Below are positions 23,681 through 32,890 of a stretch of 64,000 nucleotides of DNA, in pieces. The DNA is taken from contig OZ257144.1 in NCBI GenBank assembly GCA_965279205.1, positions 2,790,001-2,854,000 of the forward strand, in the 5' to 3' direction. Origin of the DNA: UBA7672 sp965279205 (lineage in GTDB: Bacteria > Pseudomonadota > Alphaproteobacteria > Caulobacterales > Hyphomonadaceae). A program made the position numbers and the translations under genes. Under the pieces are notes generated by a model, which ran no database searches, was not told the origin of the DNA, and saw nothing but the letters and a program-made list of their open reading frames with translations. The first letter of the stretch is position 1; every line of letters begins with the position of its first letter.

Positions 23681-24498
23681 TCGGCTGCCTTCAGCGCCTC
23701 GCGCGCCCTGCGGACATAGACGTCGGAGAAGGGCTGGTCCTGGCGTAGGTCAACCGCGCGGTCCTTGGTCAGCTCAAGCGCGGCCGAGAAGAAGCTGGCG
23801 ACTTCGGAACGGCGCGGAGCGTCCTTCGACTCTTCCTCGCCCGTATGCATCTGCTGGATCGAGGCCCACTCGAAGAGTTCAGGCAGCAACTCCTTGAGAT
23901 GGCGGCGCGCAGACTCCAGCGGCACCACCGGCTGGCGCTCGATGACGTGTGCACGCTGTTTCACCTTGCGCGTGTTGATGTCGCCGAAGGCTTTCAGGAT
24001 GTCGTGCAGCGTGTTGTTCCACAGCGGCTTGCGGATGATCTTCGCGAGCTGCGGATCGCCGCGCCTGAACACGTCTCGGCCATCGATGTGACCATCGTAG
24101 AGATCGTTGACTGCACGCCGCATCGCATCGAGACGGCGCAGCCGGAACGCCAGCCTGCCCGCCATCGCCTCGGGATCGACCTCGTCCTCGGCCTTCTTGT
24201 CGGACGGCAGCAGCAGTTTGGATTTCAGATAAGCCAGCCACGCAGCCATCAGCAGATAGTCAGCAGCGAGATCAATCTTCCGGACCTGCGCCTCGCGGAT
24301 GTAGGTGAGATACTGATCCGCCAGCTTCAGGATCGACAGCTTCGCAAGGTCGACCTTGTGGCGGCGCGCGAGGTCCAGCAGCAGATGCAGCGGGCCTTCA
24401 TAGCCGTCGAGATCGACGACAAAAGCATCCTTGGCGTCAGCCGCTTCCGCGGACGCCTGGGCGAGCATGTCTTCATCAGGAACGGGCAGTACCGTCAT
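23677..24498 (-). CDS. scpA: Segregation and condensation protein A (kleisin)
   Basis: 273-residue kleisin linking SMC heads in chromosome condensation. The N-terminal signature DLDGYEGPLHLLLDLARRHKVDL binds the SMC neck; the central VKQRAHVIERQP and the C-terminal winged helix FFSAALELTKDRAVDLRQDQPF are typical of alphaproteobacterial ScpA. Overlaps nagZ upstream and scpB downstream by four bases each, so nagZ-scpA-scpB is translated as a coupled unit. Confidence 0.94.
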   Translation of the reverse strand: MTVLPVPDEDMLAQASAEAADAKDAFVVDLDGYEGPLHLLLDLARRHKVDLAKLSILKLADQYLTYIREAQVRKIDLAADYLLMAAWLAYLKSKLLLPSDKKAEDEVDPEAMAGRLAFRLRRLDAMRRAVNDLYDGHIDGRDVFRRGDPQLAKIIRKPLWNNTLHDILKAFGDINTRKVKQRAHVIERQPVVPLESARRHLKELLPELFEWASIQQMHTGEEESKDAPRRSEVASFFSAALELTKDRAVDLRQDQPFSDVYVRRAREALKAAE

Positions 24499-25571
24499 GC
24501 CACCGCAGTAGACGACCCCGGCGAGGCAGACAACAGGCTCTCAAGCCGCGCCCTGCCTTCTCGCTTGTCGAAGGCCTTCACATGCGCAGTCGCCGCATCC
24601 GCAGCCTCCGCCCGGCGCAGCTGCTCGCCTGACAGTTGCGGACAGACATCTGCGATCTCGCCCATCTCGCGCAGCACCTGGTCCGGATCCCGCAGCACCT
24701 TGCCCCAGGCATCCAGCCCCGAGCAGTGCAGGATCACATCGCACCCCGCTTCGAGCGCCCGCGTTGCCCGGCTGGCGAGCGTGCCGCCCAGCGCCTTCAT
24801 GCCGAGATCGTCCGTCATCAAGAGGCCGTCGAAGCCGATCTCGCCGCGAATGATCTCATGAATGATCTTCCGCGAATGCGTTGCCGGCGTCGTCTCATCG
24901 TCCAGCGCCGCATAGGCGAGGTGCGCCGTCATCCCCATCGTCGCGTGGCGCACCGCCTTGAACGGCGCAATATCTTCCTCGACCGCCGCACGGCTCGCGC
25001 GCACGACGGGCATTGTCTCGTGACTGTCGACTTCCGCGCGCCCATGCCCCGGCATGTGCTTGATCACGCCGGCAACACCGCCATCGGCCAGACCTTCCAG
25101 CGCCGCTTTCGCCAGAACGCTCACCTGAGCCGCCGTCTCGCCAAGCGCACGGTCGCCGACGATCTTGTGCATGTGAGGATGCAGCAGGTCGACCACCGGC
25201 GCGCAATCCGCGCGAATGCCCATTGGCTCCAGCTCGGCAGCCATCAGCCGGTGATGCAGCCACACCGCCTCGCGGCCCAGCGCCGGATCGGACTTGTAGA
25301 GCGGCAGGTAGCTCAGCGGCGCGGGAAAGTCCGGCCACACCGGCGGCTTCAGCCGCTTCACGCGACCACCTTCCTGGTCGATGAAGACCGGCGTGTTGCG
25401 CCCGGTCACCTGGCAGATGTCGGCCGTCAGCGCCGTTACCTGCGCCACGCTCTCGCACGACCTGCCCATGAGGATCACGCCCCACGGGTTCGCCGTCGCA
25501 AGCAGCTTCCGCTCCCCGTCCGTCAGCTTTACGCCCGAGACGGAAAGGATGCAGGCCTTAGGCTGAGACAT
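24495..25571 (-). CDS. nagZ: Beta-N-acetylhexosaminidase NagZ
   Basis: Glycoside hydrolase family 3, 358 residues, which removes GlcNAc from anhydro-muropeptides in cell-wall recycling. The catalytic signature KHMPGHGRAEVDSHETMPVV carries the His/Asp pair of cytoplasmic NagZ, and the nucleophile region LLMTDDLGMKAL is present. No signal peptide, consistent with a cytoplasmic enzyme. It follows the SPOR-domain gene by 12 bases. Confidence 0.94.
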   Translation of the reverse strand: MSQPKACILSVSGVKLTDGERKLLATANPWGVILMGRSCESVAQVTALTADICQVTGRNTPVFIDQEGGRVKRLKPPVWPDFPAPLSYLPLYKSDPALGREAVWLHHRLMAAELEPMGIRADCAPVVDLLHPHMHKIVGDRALGETAAQVSVLAKAALEGLADGGVAGVIKHMPGHGRAEVDSHETMPVVRASRAAVEEDIAPFKAVRHATMGMTAHLAYAALDDETTPATHSRKIIHEIIRGEIGFDGLLMTDDLGMKALGGTLASRATRALEAGCDVILHCSGLDAWGKVLRDPDQVLREMGEIADVCPQLSGEQLRRAEAADAATAHVKAFDKREGRARLESLLSASPGSSTAVA

Positions 25572-25583
25572 AGACTCGTCCGG

Positions 25584-26735
25584 CTATTTTGCCGCCGGGA
25601 AACAGTTCCCACCCTTCGCCTTGAACGCGGAGCAGAATGAATCTGCCTCGGCCTTGCTGGCGAACGGTCCGGCGCGCAGACGGTAGACGGTTTTACCGTT
25701 GACGTCTGCCTGGACGATGAACCTTTCCGCAGACGCAAAGAGTTCCGGAGAGGCCTTGGCGCGCTTGTCCCACTCGGCGACGGCGCCCGCTTCCGTGGAC
25801 GGCGCGGCGATCTGCACGACATACGCTCCCAGCGCCGAGAAGGTCGGTTTGTAGGCCGAGACGGGCGCGGTAGCGGCGGGAGTAACAACCGCAGCCGGAA
25901 CAGGCGCAGGCGCTGCAGGCTTGGTCGCAATGGCTTGCGACGGCGCCGGCGTCAGCGAGATCGCGGCGTCAGGCTTGGCGGCTGGCGGTTTTGCTGCCGG
26001 CGGTTTGGCGGCGGCCGTGGTCACAACCGGTTGCTTCAGCGGCGTCGGTGGCGTGGCGGTCGGAAGAACCGGCGGCACGACTTTCGCGGCCGGCTTGACA
26101 GCCGGCGGCGCGACAGAGGCGGCCGGCGGTTTGGCAGGCGGCGCCTGCTCGCGAACATCCCGCGAGGCAACAGCAACCGACGGCGGACCTTCGAGCTGTT
26201 CAAGAACTTCGGCATCCGGCGCAGTCGCGACCTTGGCTTCGCTGAGTTCGCGCGGCGGCGTCTTGAACGCGCCGGCAGAGGCAAGCTCGGGCACCGACTC
26301 GATGGAATCTTCCGGGCGCACGCCTTCACGATAAGCGTTCCACACCACGACGCTGAACACGGCGACGATCAGCAGCGCGCCGACCAGCAGAAGCGGTCCG
26401 CGCTTGCCGTCTTCGGCGGCGCGGTAGCCGCGATCTACTTTCGGCAGTGGCGTGTAGACGGATTTGCCCCGGCGCTCGTCGGCGGCGCGGCGGTCATCAT
26501 TGCGGCGGCGTTCGCCACCCTTCTTGCGACGGTCGCCCGAGGCGCGCTCGACAAGATGGGTTGCTTCTTCGGAATCCACTTCGATCTCGAACCCGGAATT
26601 GTGCGGATCGTTCGCGGGAACGGGTCCGGCTTTCTTCTTGGCGCCGAACACGGCGCGGTCGATGTCGGATGCGCTGGGCATCCCCTGCCCATCATTCTGG
26701 CGACCGGGGATCACGGATCTGCTGTAGCGTGTCAT
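25584..26735 (-). CDS. SPOR domain-containing membrane protein
   Basis: 383-residue bitopic protein. A charged cytoplasmic N-terminus (about 1-115, rich in Arg/Lys/Glu) precedes one transmembrane helix (about 117-135, LLLVGALLIVAVFSVVVW), a long Pro/Ala/Lys-rich periplasmic linker and a C-terminal SPOR domain (about 303-381, YVVQIAAPSTEAGAVAEWDK through TVYRLRAGPFASKAEADSF). SPOR domains bind denuded glycan at the septum, so a role in cell division is likely. It heads the nagZ-scpA-scpB-tat run. Confidence 0.9.
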   Translation of the reverse strand: MTRYSRSVIPGRQNDGQGMPSASDIDRAVFGAKKKAGPVPANDPHNSGFEIEVDSEEATHLVERASGDRRKKGGERRRNDDRRAADERRGKSVYTPLPKVDRGYRAAEDGKRGPLLLVGALLIVAVFSVVVWNAYREGVRPEDSIESVPELASAGAFKTPPRELSEAKVATAPDAEVLEQLEGPPSVAVASRDVREQAPPAKPPAASVAPPAVKPAAKVVPPVLPTATPPTPLKQPVVTTAAAKPPAAKPPAAKPDAAISLTPAPSQAIATKPAAPAPVPAAVVTPAATAPVSAYKPTFSALGAYVVQIAAPSTEAGAVAEWDKRAKASPELFASAERFIVQADVNGKTVYRLRAGPFASKAEADSFCSAFKAKGGNCFPAAK

Positions 26736-27138
26736 GGCCGGAAACGAAGCTTTCCTGCACCTGTCTCGTCCCGTCCCGCCCTGCCGCCGGCGCCCACGGC
26801 ATGGCTGGCGAGCGCCAATAGCGCCGCCACCGTGTCATCGTGCCCAAGGCCCGTTAACGAACAGGAAATGTTTGGACGAAACCGGCGGGGATTCTCGAAA
26901 TCCGGCTGGCGCCAGCGTTTTCGGCCTAATTCCTCAGCCGCGAGGAGGCCGAAAAATTGCGACCTTCGTCGGGGAAGCCGTCGACAAGGACGCAGTTCTC
27001 CTCGCCCACGTTCTTGCCGGTGAACATCATCGAGACGTTGTCGCTACGCTACTTGTCGGCGCGATCATCGACCGGTCCCCGCAGTTCCTGTACTAACTGT
27101 CCGCACAACCGACCGGCTGTGGCTTCCGGGGGCAGGGC
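26736..27138. other. Intergenic region with one hairpin, no convincing gene
   Basis: This 403-base divergent gap separates the SPOR gene from the first TIR gene. It holds a perfect 10-bp inverted repeat (26918-26927 with 26946-26955, TTTTCGGCCT and its complement) with a smaller stem in its loop. Because the T and A runs are within the stem it is not a standard terminator in either direction. A weak plus-strand pair TCGACC/TACTAA with a 17-base spacer near 27070-27100 could serve the TIR gene. A 34-codon minus-strand frame (26926-27030) has no ribosome site. Confidence 0.4.
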
Positions 27139-29106
27139 GTGGCCGACATCTTCCTCTCTTACAACCGCGAGGATCAGGCGATTGCCCGCCAGTTCGCGGA
27201 GAGGTTTGAGGCCGAGGGGCTTACCGTATGGTGGGACGCTACATTGCGCTCCGGCGAGGCGTACGACGAAGTTACCGAAAAAGCCCTGAATGAAGCCAAG
27301 GCCGTGGTCGTTCTGTGGTCACCCCGCTCTGTCGACTCCCGCTGGGTACGCGCCGAAGCTACGCAGGGCCAGCGCAACAAGACACTCGTTCCCGCCATGA
27401 TCGAGGACTGCAAGCGCCCGATCATGTTCGAACTCACGCAGACCGCAGACCTGTCCCACTGGAAGGGCGATGCTGGCGATCCGGCCTGGCAGGGCTTCCT
27501 GTCGGATATCCGCGGGTTCATCGGCAGTGCAGCGCCAGAATTGCCGCTGCCGCGCGCATCGCAGGGTTTGCAGCGGTGGGCGCGGCCCGCCTCAATTGCC
27601 GCCGCCTCGGTTTTGCTGGTTGCGACAATCGGTTTCATTCTGATGCCGCGCGAAAACGCCGCGCCGACCAACCAGCGCACCGCCTTCTTTGGCTTCACCG
27701 CCGACAGCGATGATCCAACCGTGATAGTCGCCGCAAAATCTGCAACCGATGAAACGTTTCAGGCAATGAATGGCCTCCGTCTCGAAACGACGGCGCGCGC
27801 CGAGACACGGGGTGTCGCCCTCGATGCGCAGCTTGTCCGGGCAGCAAAGCTAGAGGCTCGCTATGCTCTTGGTGGTGAAGTGCGAAGCGCCGGCAATGAC
27901 ATCATCATCTCGATCCAGCTAGCGGATGTTCCGCGCGGGGTCATGCTCTGGGAAGAGTCATTTCGTGGCGGGCCCGCCGAAAGCATATCCCTGCCAGTTC
28001 GGGCCGCTACCAGCGCCACGGGCATGGTCGGCTGCTTCACGCGCTTCCGAACAAGTCTGCCGAAGGAAAACGAGTACATTCTCGGCCTCCTCACTGATGT
28101 GTGTCGCGGCCGCTTCTCCGCAAGCGAGCAGAACGTGCGACAACTGCGAGAACTCGCCGCGCTAGCGCCTGACTCTGCCTTTGTGCACGGAATGCTGGGG
28201 CTTACCCAACTGCGGAGGATGTTGAGGGAGCCGGCAACGGAATGGCCGGGCATGTTGGCGGAAGCTGAGGCGGCAACACAGAAAGCCCTGCGCCTCGATC
28301 CCAGCACCCCAGAGGCAAGGCAGGCGAACGGGTATCTACTCGTCGCGAAGGGTCCGCTTGTCGTAGCCCTCGACAAGTCGCGTCCAGACTTCGACGTCAC
28401 CCGATCGGATCTCCTCCAACTGATGTCCGTGGGCCGGTTTCGCGAAGCCATCCCAGGAGGCTACGAAGCGGTGAAGAACGACCCGCTCAATTCCGCCGGG
28501 CACCAGCTGCTAGGCGCCAGTCTGGCGAGCGGCGGTCAACCGGACGGCGCTGTAAAAGTGTTTAGCGGAATGAATGCGCGGTTGCCGAGCGCATACGCCT
28601 GGGAACATTGGCTCCGCGCCGCGTTGTTTGAGGGCGCTGGCGATCCTGCTGAGGTGCTTGACGCAGCTCCGCCAAGCGTGACGGGCGATCTCAAGGACTG
28701 CTGGGAGGCCATCATTAACGCAGCGGCCTCGACCGACCAGAAGAAACGGCGGGCCGGAGCGGGCCGGCTCGGCGAATGCGTCGACGATGGCATCGTCGAG
28801 TCCCAATTCGCCATCACCGTGATCGCCGCGCTGGGCGATGTAGATTCCGCATTCGAACGTGCGAAGGAAATCGACCGGAAGAATCCGATCTTGTTTCTTC
28901 GTCATAGCGCGTGGCTACTCGCCCCCACCGCAACGCCGATGCAAAAGGACAAGCGATTTCTTCCCCTCATGCAGCGTCTTGGCGTCTTCCAATACTGGAT
29001 CGATACAGGTACGCGCCCCGACCTGTGCGACACGGAACGGGGAAGGGATGTTGAGGTGTGTCGTGACTTGCGCGCGGCGCAGGCAAACCGCACAGGAAAT
29101 CGCTAA
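27139..29106 (+). CDS. Membrane TIR-domain protein with TolB-like/TPR periplasmic part (TIR1)
   Basis: 655 residues from a GTG start. Residues 1-130 are a TIR domain: DIFLSYNREDQAIARQFAER, VWWD, AVVVLWSPRSVDSRWV and a glutamate at 73 (WVRAE) where NAD-cleaving TIR enzymes have their catalytic Glu. One transmembrane helix spans about 148-169. Residues 180-300 resemble the TolB-like domain of CadC and class III cyclases (ARYALGGEVRSAGNDIIIS, MLWEESF), followed by TPR-like helices and the C-terminal YWIDTGTRPDLCDTE with a later Cys. So the TIR domain should be cytoplasmic and the rest periplasmic. It resembles the protein at 34320-36335 throughout. Substrate, ligand and output are unknown. Confidence 0.88.
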   Translation: MADIFLSYNREDQAIARQFAERFEAEGLTVWWDATLRSGEAYDEVTEKALNEAKAVVVLWSPRSVDSRWVRAEATQGQRNKTLVPAMIEDCKRPIMFELTQTADLSHWKGDAGDPAWQGFLSDIRGFIGSAAPELPLPRASQGLQRWARPASIAAASVLLVATIGFILMPRENAAPTNQRTAFFGFTADSDDPTVIVAAKSATDETFQAMNGLRLETTARAETRGVALDAQLVRAAKLEARYALGGEVRSAGNDIIISIQLADVPRGVMLWEESFRGGPAESISLPVRAATSATGMVGCFTRFRTSLPKENEYILGLLTDVCRGRFSASEQNVRQLRELAALAPDSAFVHGMLGLTQLRRMLREPATEWPGMLAEAEAATQKALRLDPSTPEARQANGYLLVAKGPLVVALDKSRPDFDVTRSDLLQLMSVGRFREAIPGGYEAVKNDPLNSAGHQLLGASLASGGQPDGAVKVFSGMNARLPSAYAWEHWLRAALFEGAGDPAEVLDAAPPSVTGDLKDCWEAIINAAASTDQKKRRAGAGRLGECVDDGIVESQFAITVIAALGDVDSAFERAKEIDRKNPILFLRHSAWLLAPTATPMQKDKRFLPLMQRLGVFQYWIDTGTRPDLCDTERGRDVEVCRDLRAAQANRTGNR

Positions 29107-29132
29107 GGCGCCCGCGGATCAAAGCCGCAGTG

Positions 29133-30059
29133 CTACGGCTTCCCCGCCTTCCGCTCGGCTACCCGTCCGCCCGCGAGCACGTTGGGCAGCGCGTAGTTGC
29201 CCTCATGGCAAGCGTATTCGAACATCCGATCCGCCGTCCTGCGAAAAACCTGCTCGCCGCGCCAGGTGCGGGTGAACACGTCGGGGTCTTCCACCGTGAA
29301 CCGGTAGACGATCTCGGTCGGGGAGACGCGCGTGAAGCGCTCCGTCACCTTCGCGTTCGCCGAGATGTAGACCGGTTGCGGCGCCTTGAACGCATCGCCC
29401 GGCTTGAAGCCTGACGTCTCGACCACAAGCGTGTCGCCTTCCCAGTGGCCAATCGAGCCGCCCATCCAGCGCGGAAAAGGTGGTGCGGCGAAAGGGCCTA
29501 CTGGAATGATACGCACCTCGTTGTGCTCGGCCGCGATGACGACGTGGCTGGCAGTCTGCACGAATTGATAGTGGCCGTTGTAGCGCGCCGAGATCATCGG
29601 CGTGCCTGTCGAACCCGCAACGCCGGTCAGGCAGCGTTCCGGCGACGGGCGGATTTCAGGGCCATCATACTCGCGCGTGTTTCCGGCCAGCCGCCCGCCC
29701 AGCAGCGCCCTGCCCGCTGCGCTGTACGGCAGCTTGCCGTCCGGCGGATCGACAACCACCGATGTCCGGATCTCGCCACCGATCCGGATCATCGGCGCGT
29801 GAACTTCCCAGTATTCCGATTGCCTGCCGCCAACGCCGTCGGACGTGTCCGCGATGAACGCATCAGGGCCGGCCTTCTCGAAGACAGCCGCTCGTTCCTC
29901 GGTGGTGGTTGGTCCATCGAACGCGGCGATCCGCTCCAGAGGAGTCGCTGTAACGATCGTCCAGAAACCCTCGAGGTTGGACGCCGGACGCATTTGCTGC
30001 GCCGAGACAGGCAGGGGAAACGCAACCAGCAGGACGAGGATCAATCCGCTGGCCCGCAT
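29133..30059 (-). CDS. Secreted protein of an uncharacterised family
   Basis: 308 residues with a clean N-terminal signal peptide (MRASGLILVLLVAFPLPVSAQ, cleavage near 21). The segments GGSIGHWEGDTLVVETSGF and MFEYACHEGNYALPNVLAG mark a family of secreted beta-rich proteins abundant in Acidobacteria and some Alphaproteobacteria whose function I do not know. No catalytic motif is evident. Convergent with the TIR1 gene (26-base gap) and followed closely upstream by dgt on the same strand (4 bases), so probably co-transcribed with it. Confidence 0.8.
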   Translation of the reverse strand: MRASGLILVLLVAFPLPVSAQQMRPASNLEGFWTIVTATPLERIAAFDGPTTTEERAAVFEKAGPDAFIADTSDGVGGRQSEYWEVHAPMIRIGGEIRTSVVVDPPDGKLPYSAAGRALLGGRLAGNTREYDGPEIRPSPERCLTGVAGSTGTPMISARYNGHYQFVQTASHVVIAAEHNEVRIIPVGPFAAPPFPRWMGGSIGHWEGDTLVVETSGFKPGDAFKAPQPVYISANAKVTERFTRVSPTEIVYRFTVEDPDVFTRTWRGEQVFRRTADRMFEYACHEGNYALPNVLAGGRVAERKAGKP

Positions 30060-30063
30060 TCGA

Positions 30064-31260
30064 TCAACCCCACCGTTCCAGGTTGAACAGCCTGCGGTGT
30101 TCGTCGATGGCGTAGGTGTCGGTCATGCCGGCGATGTAGTCACACACGACGCGGGCCTTCTTCGTTGTGTCCTTGCCGGCGCCTTGAGCGCGCTCGCGCC
30201 ATGGTGATGGCAGCGTATCCGGCTCGGCGAGGAACAGCGCGAACAGCTCGCGCACGATGCGGCGGGCCTGGCTCATCATGCGATTGACGCGGTGATGGCG
30301 ATACATGCGCTCGAACAGGAACTCGCGCAGCGGCTTCTGTTTCTGGTTGATCTCGTCGGAGAAGGCGGCGAGCGGGCGGGACAGCGCCCTCACCTCCTCG
30401 GCTGACTTCGGACGCTCCTTCGCGGCGCGGCGCTGGAATTCGTCGACGAGGTCGCGGACCCACAGACCGATCAGGCGGCGAACGGATTCCGAGATCAGGA
30501 TATCGCGCTCGATCTTCGGATACTGCGCCATCACTTCACGGAAGATGTCCCCGGCCAGCGGCACCTCAAGCAGATCCTCCACTTCGAACAGGCCGGCGCG
30601 GAGACCGTCCTGGATGTCGTGATTGTTGTAGGCGATGTCGTCGGCCAGCGCTGCGACCTGCGCCTCTGGGCCAGCGAAGGTGTCGAGGTCGAGCGACTGC
30701 AGTGCGTCATAGTCGCGGAAGGCAGCGGGCAGCTTGTCGATGCCCTTCTCCTTCGTCACCAGCGGGCCATTATGCTTGATGACGCCTTCCAGCGTTTCCC
30801 ATGTCAGGTTGAGACCGTCGAAATTCGGATAGCGGCGCTCGAGCTTGGTAAGCACCCGCAATGCCTGCGCGTTGTGGTCGAAGCCGTCATACTGCTTCAT
30901 CACATCGTTCAGCGCCGTCTCACCGGCATGACCGAAAGGCGGATGGCCAATGTCGTGGGCGAGCGACAGGGTCTCGGCAAGATCCTCGTCGAGGCCAAGC
31001 ACGCGCGAGACGGTGCGGGCGATCTGGGACACTTCCAGCGAGTGCGTCAGGCGGGTGCGGTAGTGGTCGCCCTCGTGGGCGACGAAGACCTGGGTCTTCT
31101 GCTTCAGGCGGCGAAAAGCGTCGGAATGGATGATCCGGTCGCGGTCGCGCTGGAAATCCGTGCGGGTGGCGCTGGGACTTTCGGTGTGCAGACGGCCGCG
31201 CGATCTCGCCGGATCGGTCGCGAAGACCGCCCTTGGAGGCGCTACAAACGGCTTGGCCAT
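30064..31260 (-). CDS. dgt: Deoxyguanosinetriphosphate triphosphohydrolase-like protein
   Basis: 398-residue HD-domain dNTPase that hydrolyses dNTPs to nucleoside and triphosphate. The HD ligands are in YRTRLTHSLEVSQIAR and SLAHDIGHPPFGHAGE, with a third Asp in ALADDIAYNNHDIQDG. The N-terminus SRGRLHTESPSATRTDFQRD is typical of the dGTPase-like subfamily. Divergent from erpA (79-base gap), an arrangement common in alphaproteobacteria. argS, often next to dgt in relatives, is not here. Confidence 0.93.
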   Translation of the reverse strand: MAKPFVAPPRAVFATDPARSRGRLHTESPSATRTDFQRDRDRIIHSDAFRRLKQKTQVFVAHEGDHYRTRLTHSLEVSQIARTVSRVLGLDEDLAETLSLAHDIGHPPFGHAGETALNDVMKQYDGFDHNAQALRVLTKLERRYPNFDGLNLTWETLEGVIKHNGPLVTKEKGIDKLPAAFRDYDALQSLDLDTFAGPEAQVAALADDIAYNNHDIQDGLRAGLFEVEDLLEVPLAGDIFREVMAQYPKIERDILISESVRRLIGLWVRDLVDEFQRRAAKERPKSAEEVRALSRPLAAFSDEINQKQKPLREFLFERMYRHHRVNRMMSQARRIVRELFALFLAEPDTLPSPWRERAQGAGKDTTKKARVVCDYIAGMTDTYAIDEHRRLFNLERWG

Positions 31261-31339
31261 GGGCCTGTCTTTCCCTTGGGCTTCCCTTTACCCTTTGGGC
31301 TTCATATCTGAATCGCTCCTAATGACGAATTGAAGCGAC

Positions 31340-31687
31340 ATGGCGGATACTGCTGTTTCTTCACCTGAAGTGAGCCTCAGCGCCTCTGCGGCGCGGCGGA
31401 TCAACAAGATCACCACCGGCCAGCCGGCGGGGACGATGCTGCGCGTCGAGGTTATCGGCGGGGGGTGTTCGGGCTTTTCCTACCGCTTCGGGTTCGCCGA
31501 CAAGGCGAATGCCGACGACCAGGTGATCGAGCGGGACGGCGCGAAAGTCGCCATCGACGAAGCCAGCCTGCCTTTCCTTGCGGGATCGGAGATCGACTTC
31601 GTCGAGGAGATCATCGGCGCGGCGTTCCGGGTGCACAACCCGAACGCAACCTCCGGCTGCGGGTGCGGAACCAGCTTCTCGGTCTAG
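31340..31687 (+). CDS. erpA: A-type iron-sulfur carrier (ErpA/HesB family)
   Basis: 115-residue scaffold/carrier delivering Fe-S clusters to apoproteins. Three ligand cysteines occur in GGGCSGFSY and SGCGCGTSFSV; VDEASLPFLAGSEIDFVEE-like sequence is typical (here AIDEASLPFLAGSEIDFVEE). Divergent with dgt. Ends 3 bases from the convergent lipoprotein gene. In many relatives xth follows erpA; here xth is 12 kb away. Confidence 0.93.
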   Translation: MADTAVSSPEVSLSASAARRINKITTGQPAGTMLRVEVIGGGCSGFSYRFGFADKANADDQVIERDGAKVAIDEASLPFLAGSEIDFVEEIIGAAFRVHNPNATSGCGCGTSFSV

Positions 31688-31690
31688 GCT

Positions 31691-32800
31691 CTAGTTCGGG
31701 TCGTGGCGGCCATACTTGCCTTTGCCGTTGCCCTTGCCCTCGTCATTCTTCTGGCCGCTGAACTTGCCGTTGCCGCGGTTGTTGTCGTCGCCACCGCGAT
31801 CATTGTTGCCGCCATTGCCGCGCTGGGGTGGGCTGCCGTTCGATTGCGGTTGTGACGGCGGAGGCGGCGGAGCGGCGTTCTGTTGTCCACCTCCATTACC
31901 CTGCCAGCCGCCGGAGCGACCGCCGCCATTGCCGCGATCATTGTCGCGGTTCTGGCCGCCATTGTTCTGGCCGCCGCGGGGACCGTCATTGCGCGGTTGC
32001 GGGGGCGGTGGTGGCGTCGCGTTCGGCTGCCCGCCGCCATTGCCTTGCCAGTTGCCGCCGCCTGAGCGGTTGCCGTTGTTGCCGCCGTTGCCGCTATTCT
32101 GGCCGTTGCCATTCCAGCCGCCGTTGCGGTTGTTGTTCTGGCCGCCACGGGGATTGTTGTCGTTGCGGGGTTGGGGAGGCGGCGGCGTTGCGTTCGGTTG
32201 TCCGCCGCCATTGCCGTTGTTGTTCCAGCCGTTGTTGCGGCCGCCGTTCTGGTTGTTGTCGCGGCCGTTGCGGGGGCCGCCGTCCAGATCATTGTCGCGT
32301 CCGTTCTTGAACAGCGGGGGGTAGGTGTTGCGGTCGTTGTCGCGGTTCCAGTCGCGGTCGTTGTTGCGGCCACCGTTGTTGTTGTTCCAGTTGTGGTCGC
32401 GGCCATTGCGGTGGTCCGCCACGCGGAAGCGGTTGTAGCCCTTGTACTGATCCTTGCGGAAATGCCGGCCATTGTCGCGCAGGTAAGCCGCGCCGATGCG
32501 GGACTGGTAATAGAAGAACCCGTCATTGTCCCAGTAGCCGCCATACACGGGGCCATAGAAATTGTCGTAGTACCCGTCGTGATAGCTCAGCGTGACACTG
32601 GTCCCGTACCCGCCGCCATAGGACTGGTCGTAATACGTGCCGGGCACTCCGCCGCCATAGCCGTCGCTGTAGCCATAGTCGGAATATCCGCCATAGCCGC
32701 CTGAGCCAAAACCGTAGCCATACCCATCATAAGTTGAGCAGGCCGAGAGAGCGATAAGTGCAGCAGGAAGCGCCGCCGCTAGCGCGAGACGTTTGTTCAT
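31691..32800 (-). CDS. Lipoprotein with Gly/Asn/Pro-rich repeats
   Basis: 369 residues from ATG 32800, which starts a lipoprotein signal ending LSAC (Cys 21); a longer frame from 32836 lacks this logic. Residues 22-60 are Gly/Tyr-rich. A more ordinary segment (about 65-130, SYHDGYYDNFYGPVYGGYW, AAYLRDNGRHF) looks like a small folded domain found in other alphaproteobacterial lipoproteins. Residues 130-360 are Asn/Gly/Arg/Pro low complexity with three imperfect repeats of GNGGGQPNATPPPP.QPRND at about 196-220, 253-278 and 300-328. Function unknown; a surface-exposed or cell-wall-associated disordered arm is possible. Confidence 0.85.
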   Translation of the reverse strand: MNKRLALAAALPAALIALSACSTYDGYGYGFGSGGYGGYSDYGYSDGYGGGVPGTYYDQSYGGGYGTSVTLSYHDGYYDNFYGPVYGGYWDNDGFFYYQSRIGAAYLRDNGRHFRKDQYKGYNRFRVADHRNGRDHNWNNNNGGRNNDRDWNRDNDRNTYPPLFKNGRDNDLDGGPRNGRDNNQNGGRNNGWNNNGNGGGQPNATPPPPQPRNDNNPRGGQNNNRNGGWNGNGQNSGNGGNNGNRSGGGNWQGNGGGQPNATPPPPPQPRNDGPRGGQNNGGQNRDNDRGNGGGRSGGWQGNGGGQQNAAPPPPPSQPQSNGSPPQRGNGGNNDRGGDDNNRGNGKFSGQKNDEGKGNGKGKYGRHDPN

Positions 32801-32890
32801 GGAGCCATAATCCGCCCCCGAACCTGAACGCGCCACAACGGGCGATTAATCCGCTGCGGAGAGTCCGTTCAGATTTTCTCGTCCGCGGTG

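Noticed and set aside
26734..27096. Plus-strand 120-codon frame and minus-strand 34-codon frame in the gap before the TIR1 gene
   Set aside because: No ribosome site, no recognisable motif, and composition like intergenic DNA.
31684..32556. Long alternative frames on both strands over the Gly/Asn-rich lipoprotein gene
   Set aside because: Repetitive GC-rich codons keep other frames open; only the lipoprotein frame has a signal peptide and start site.
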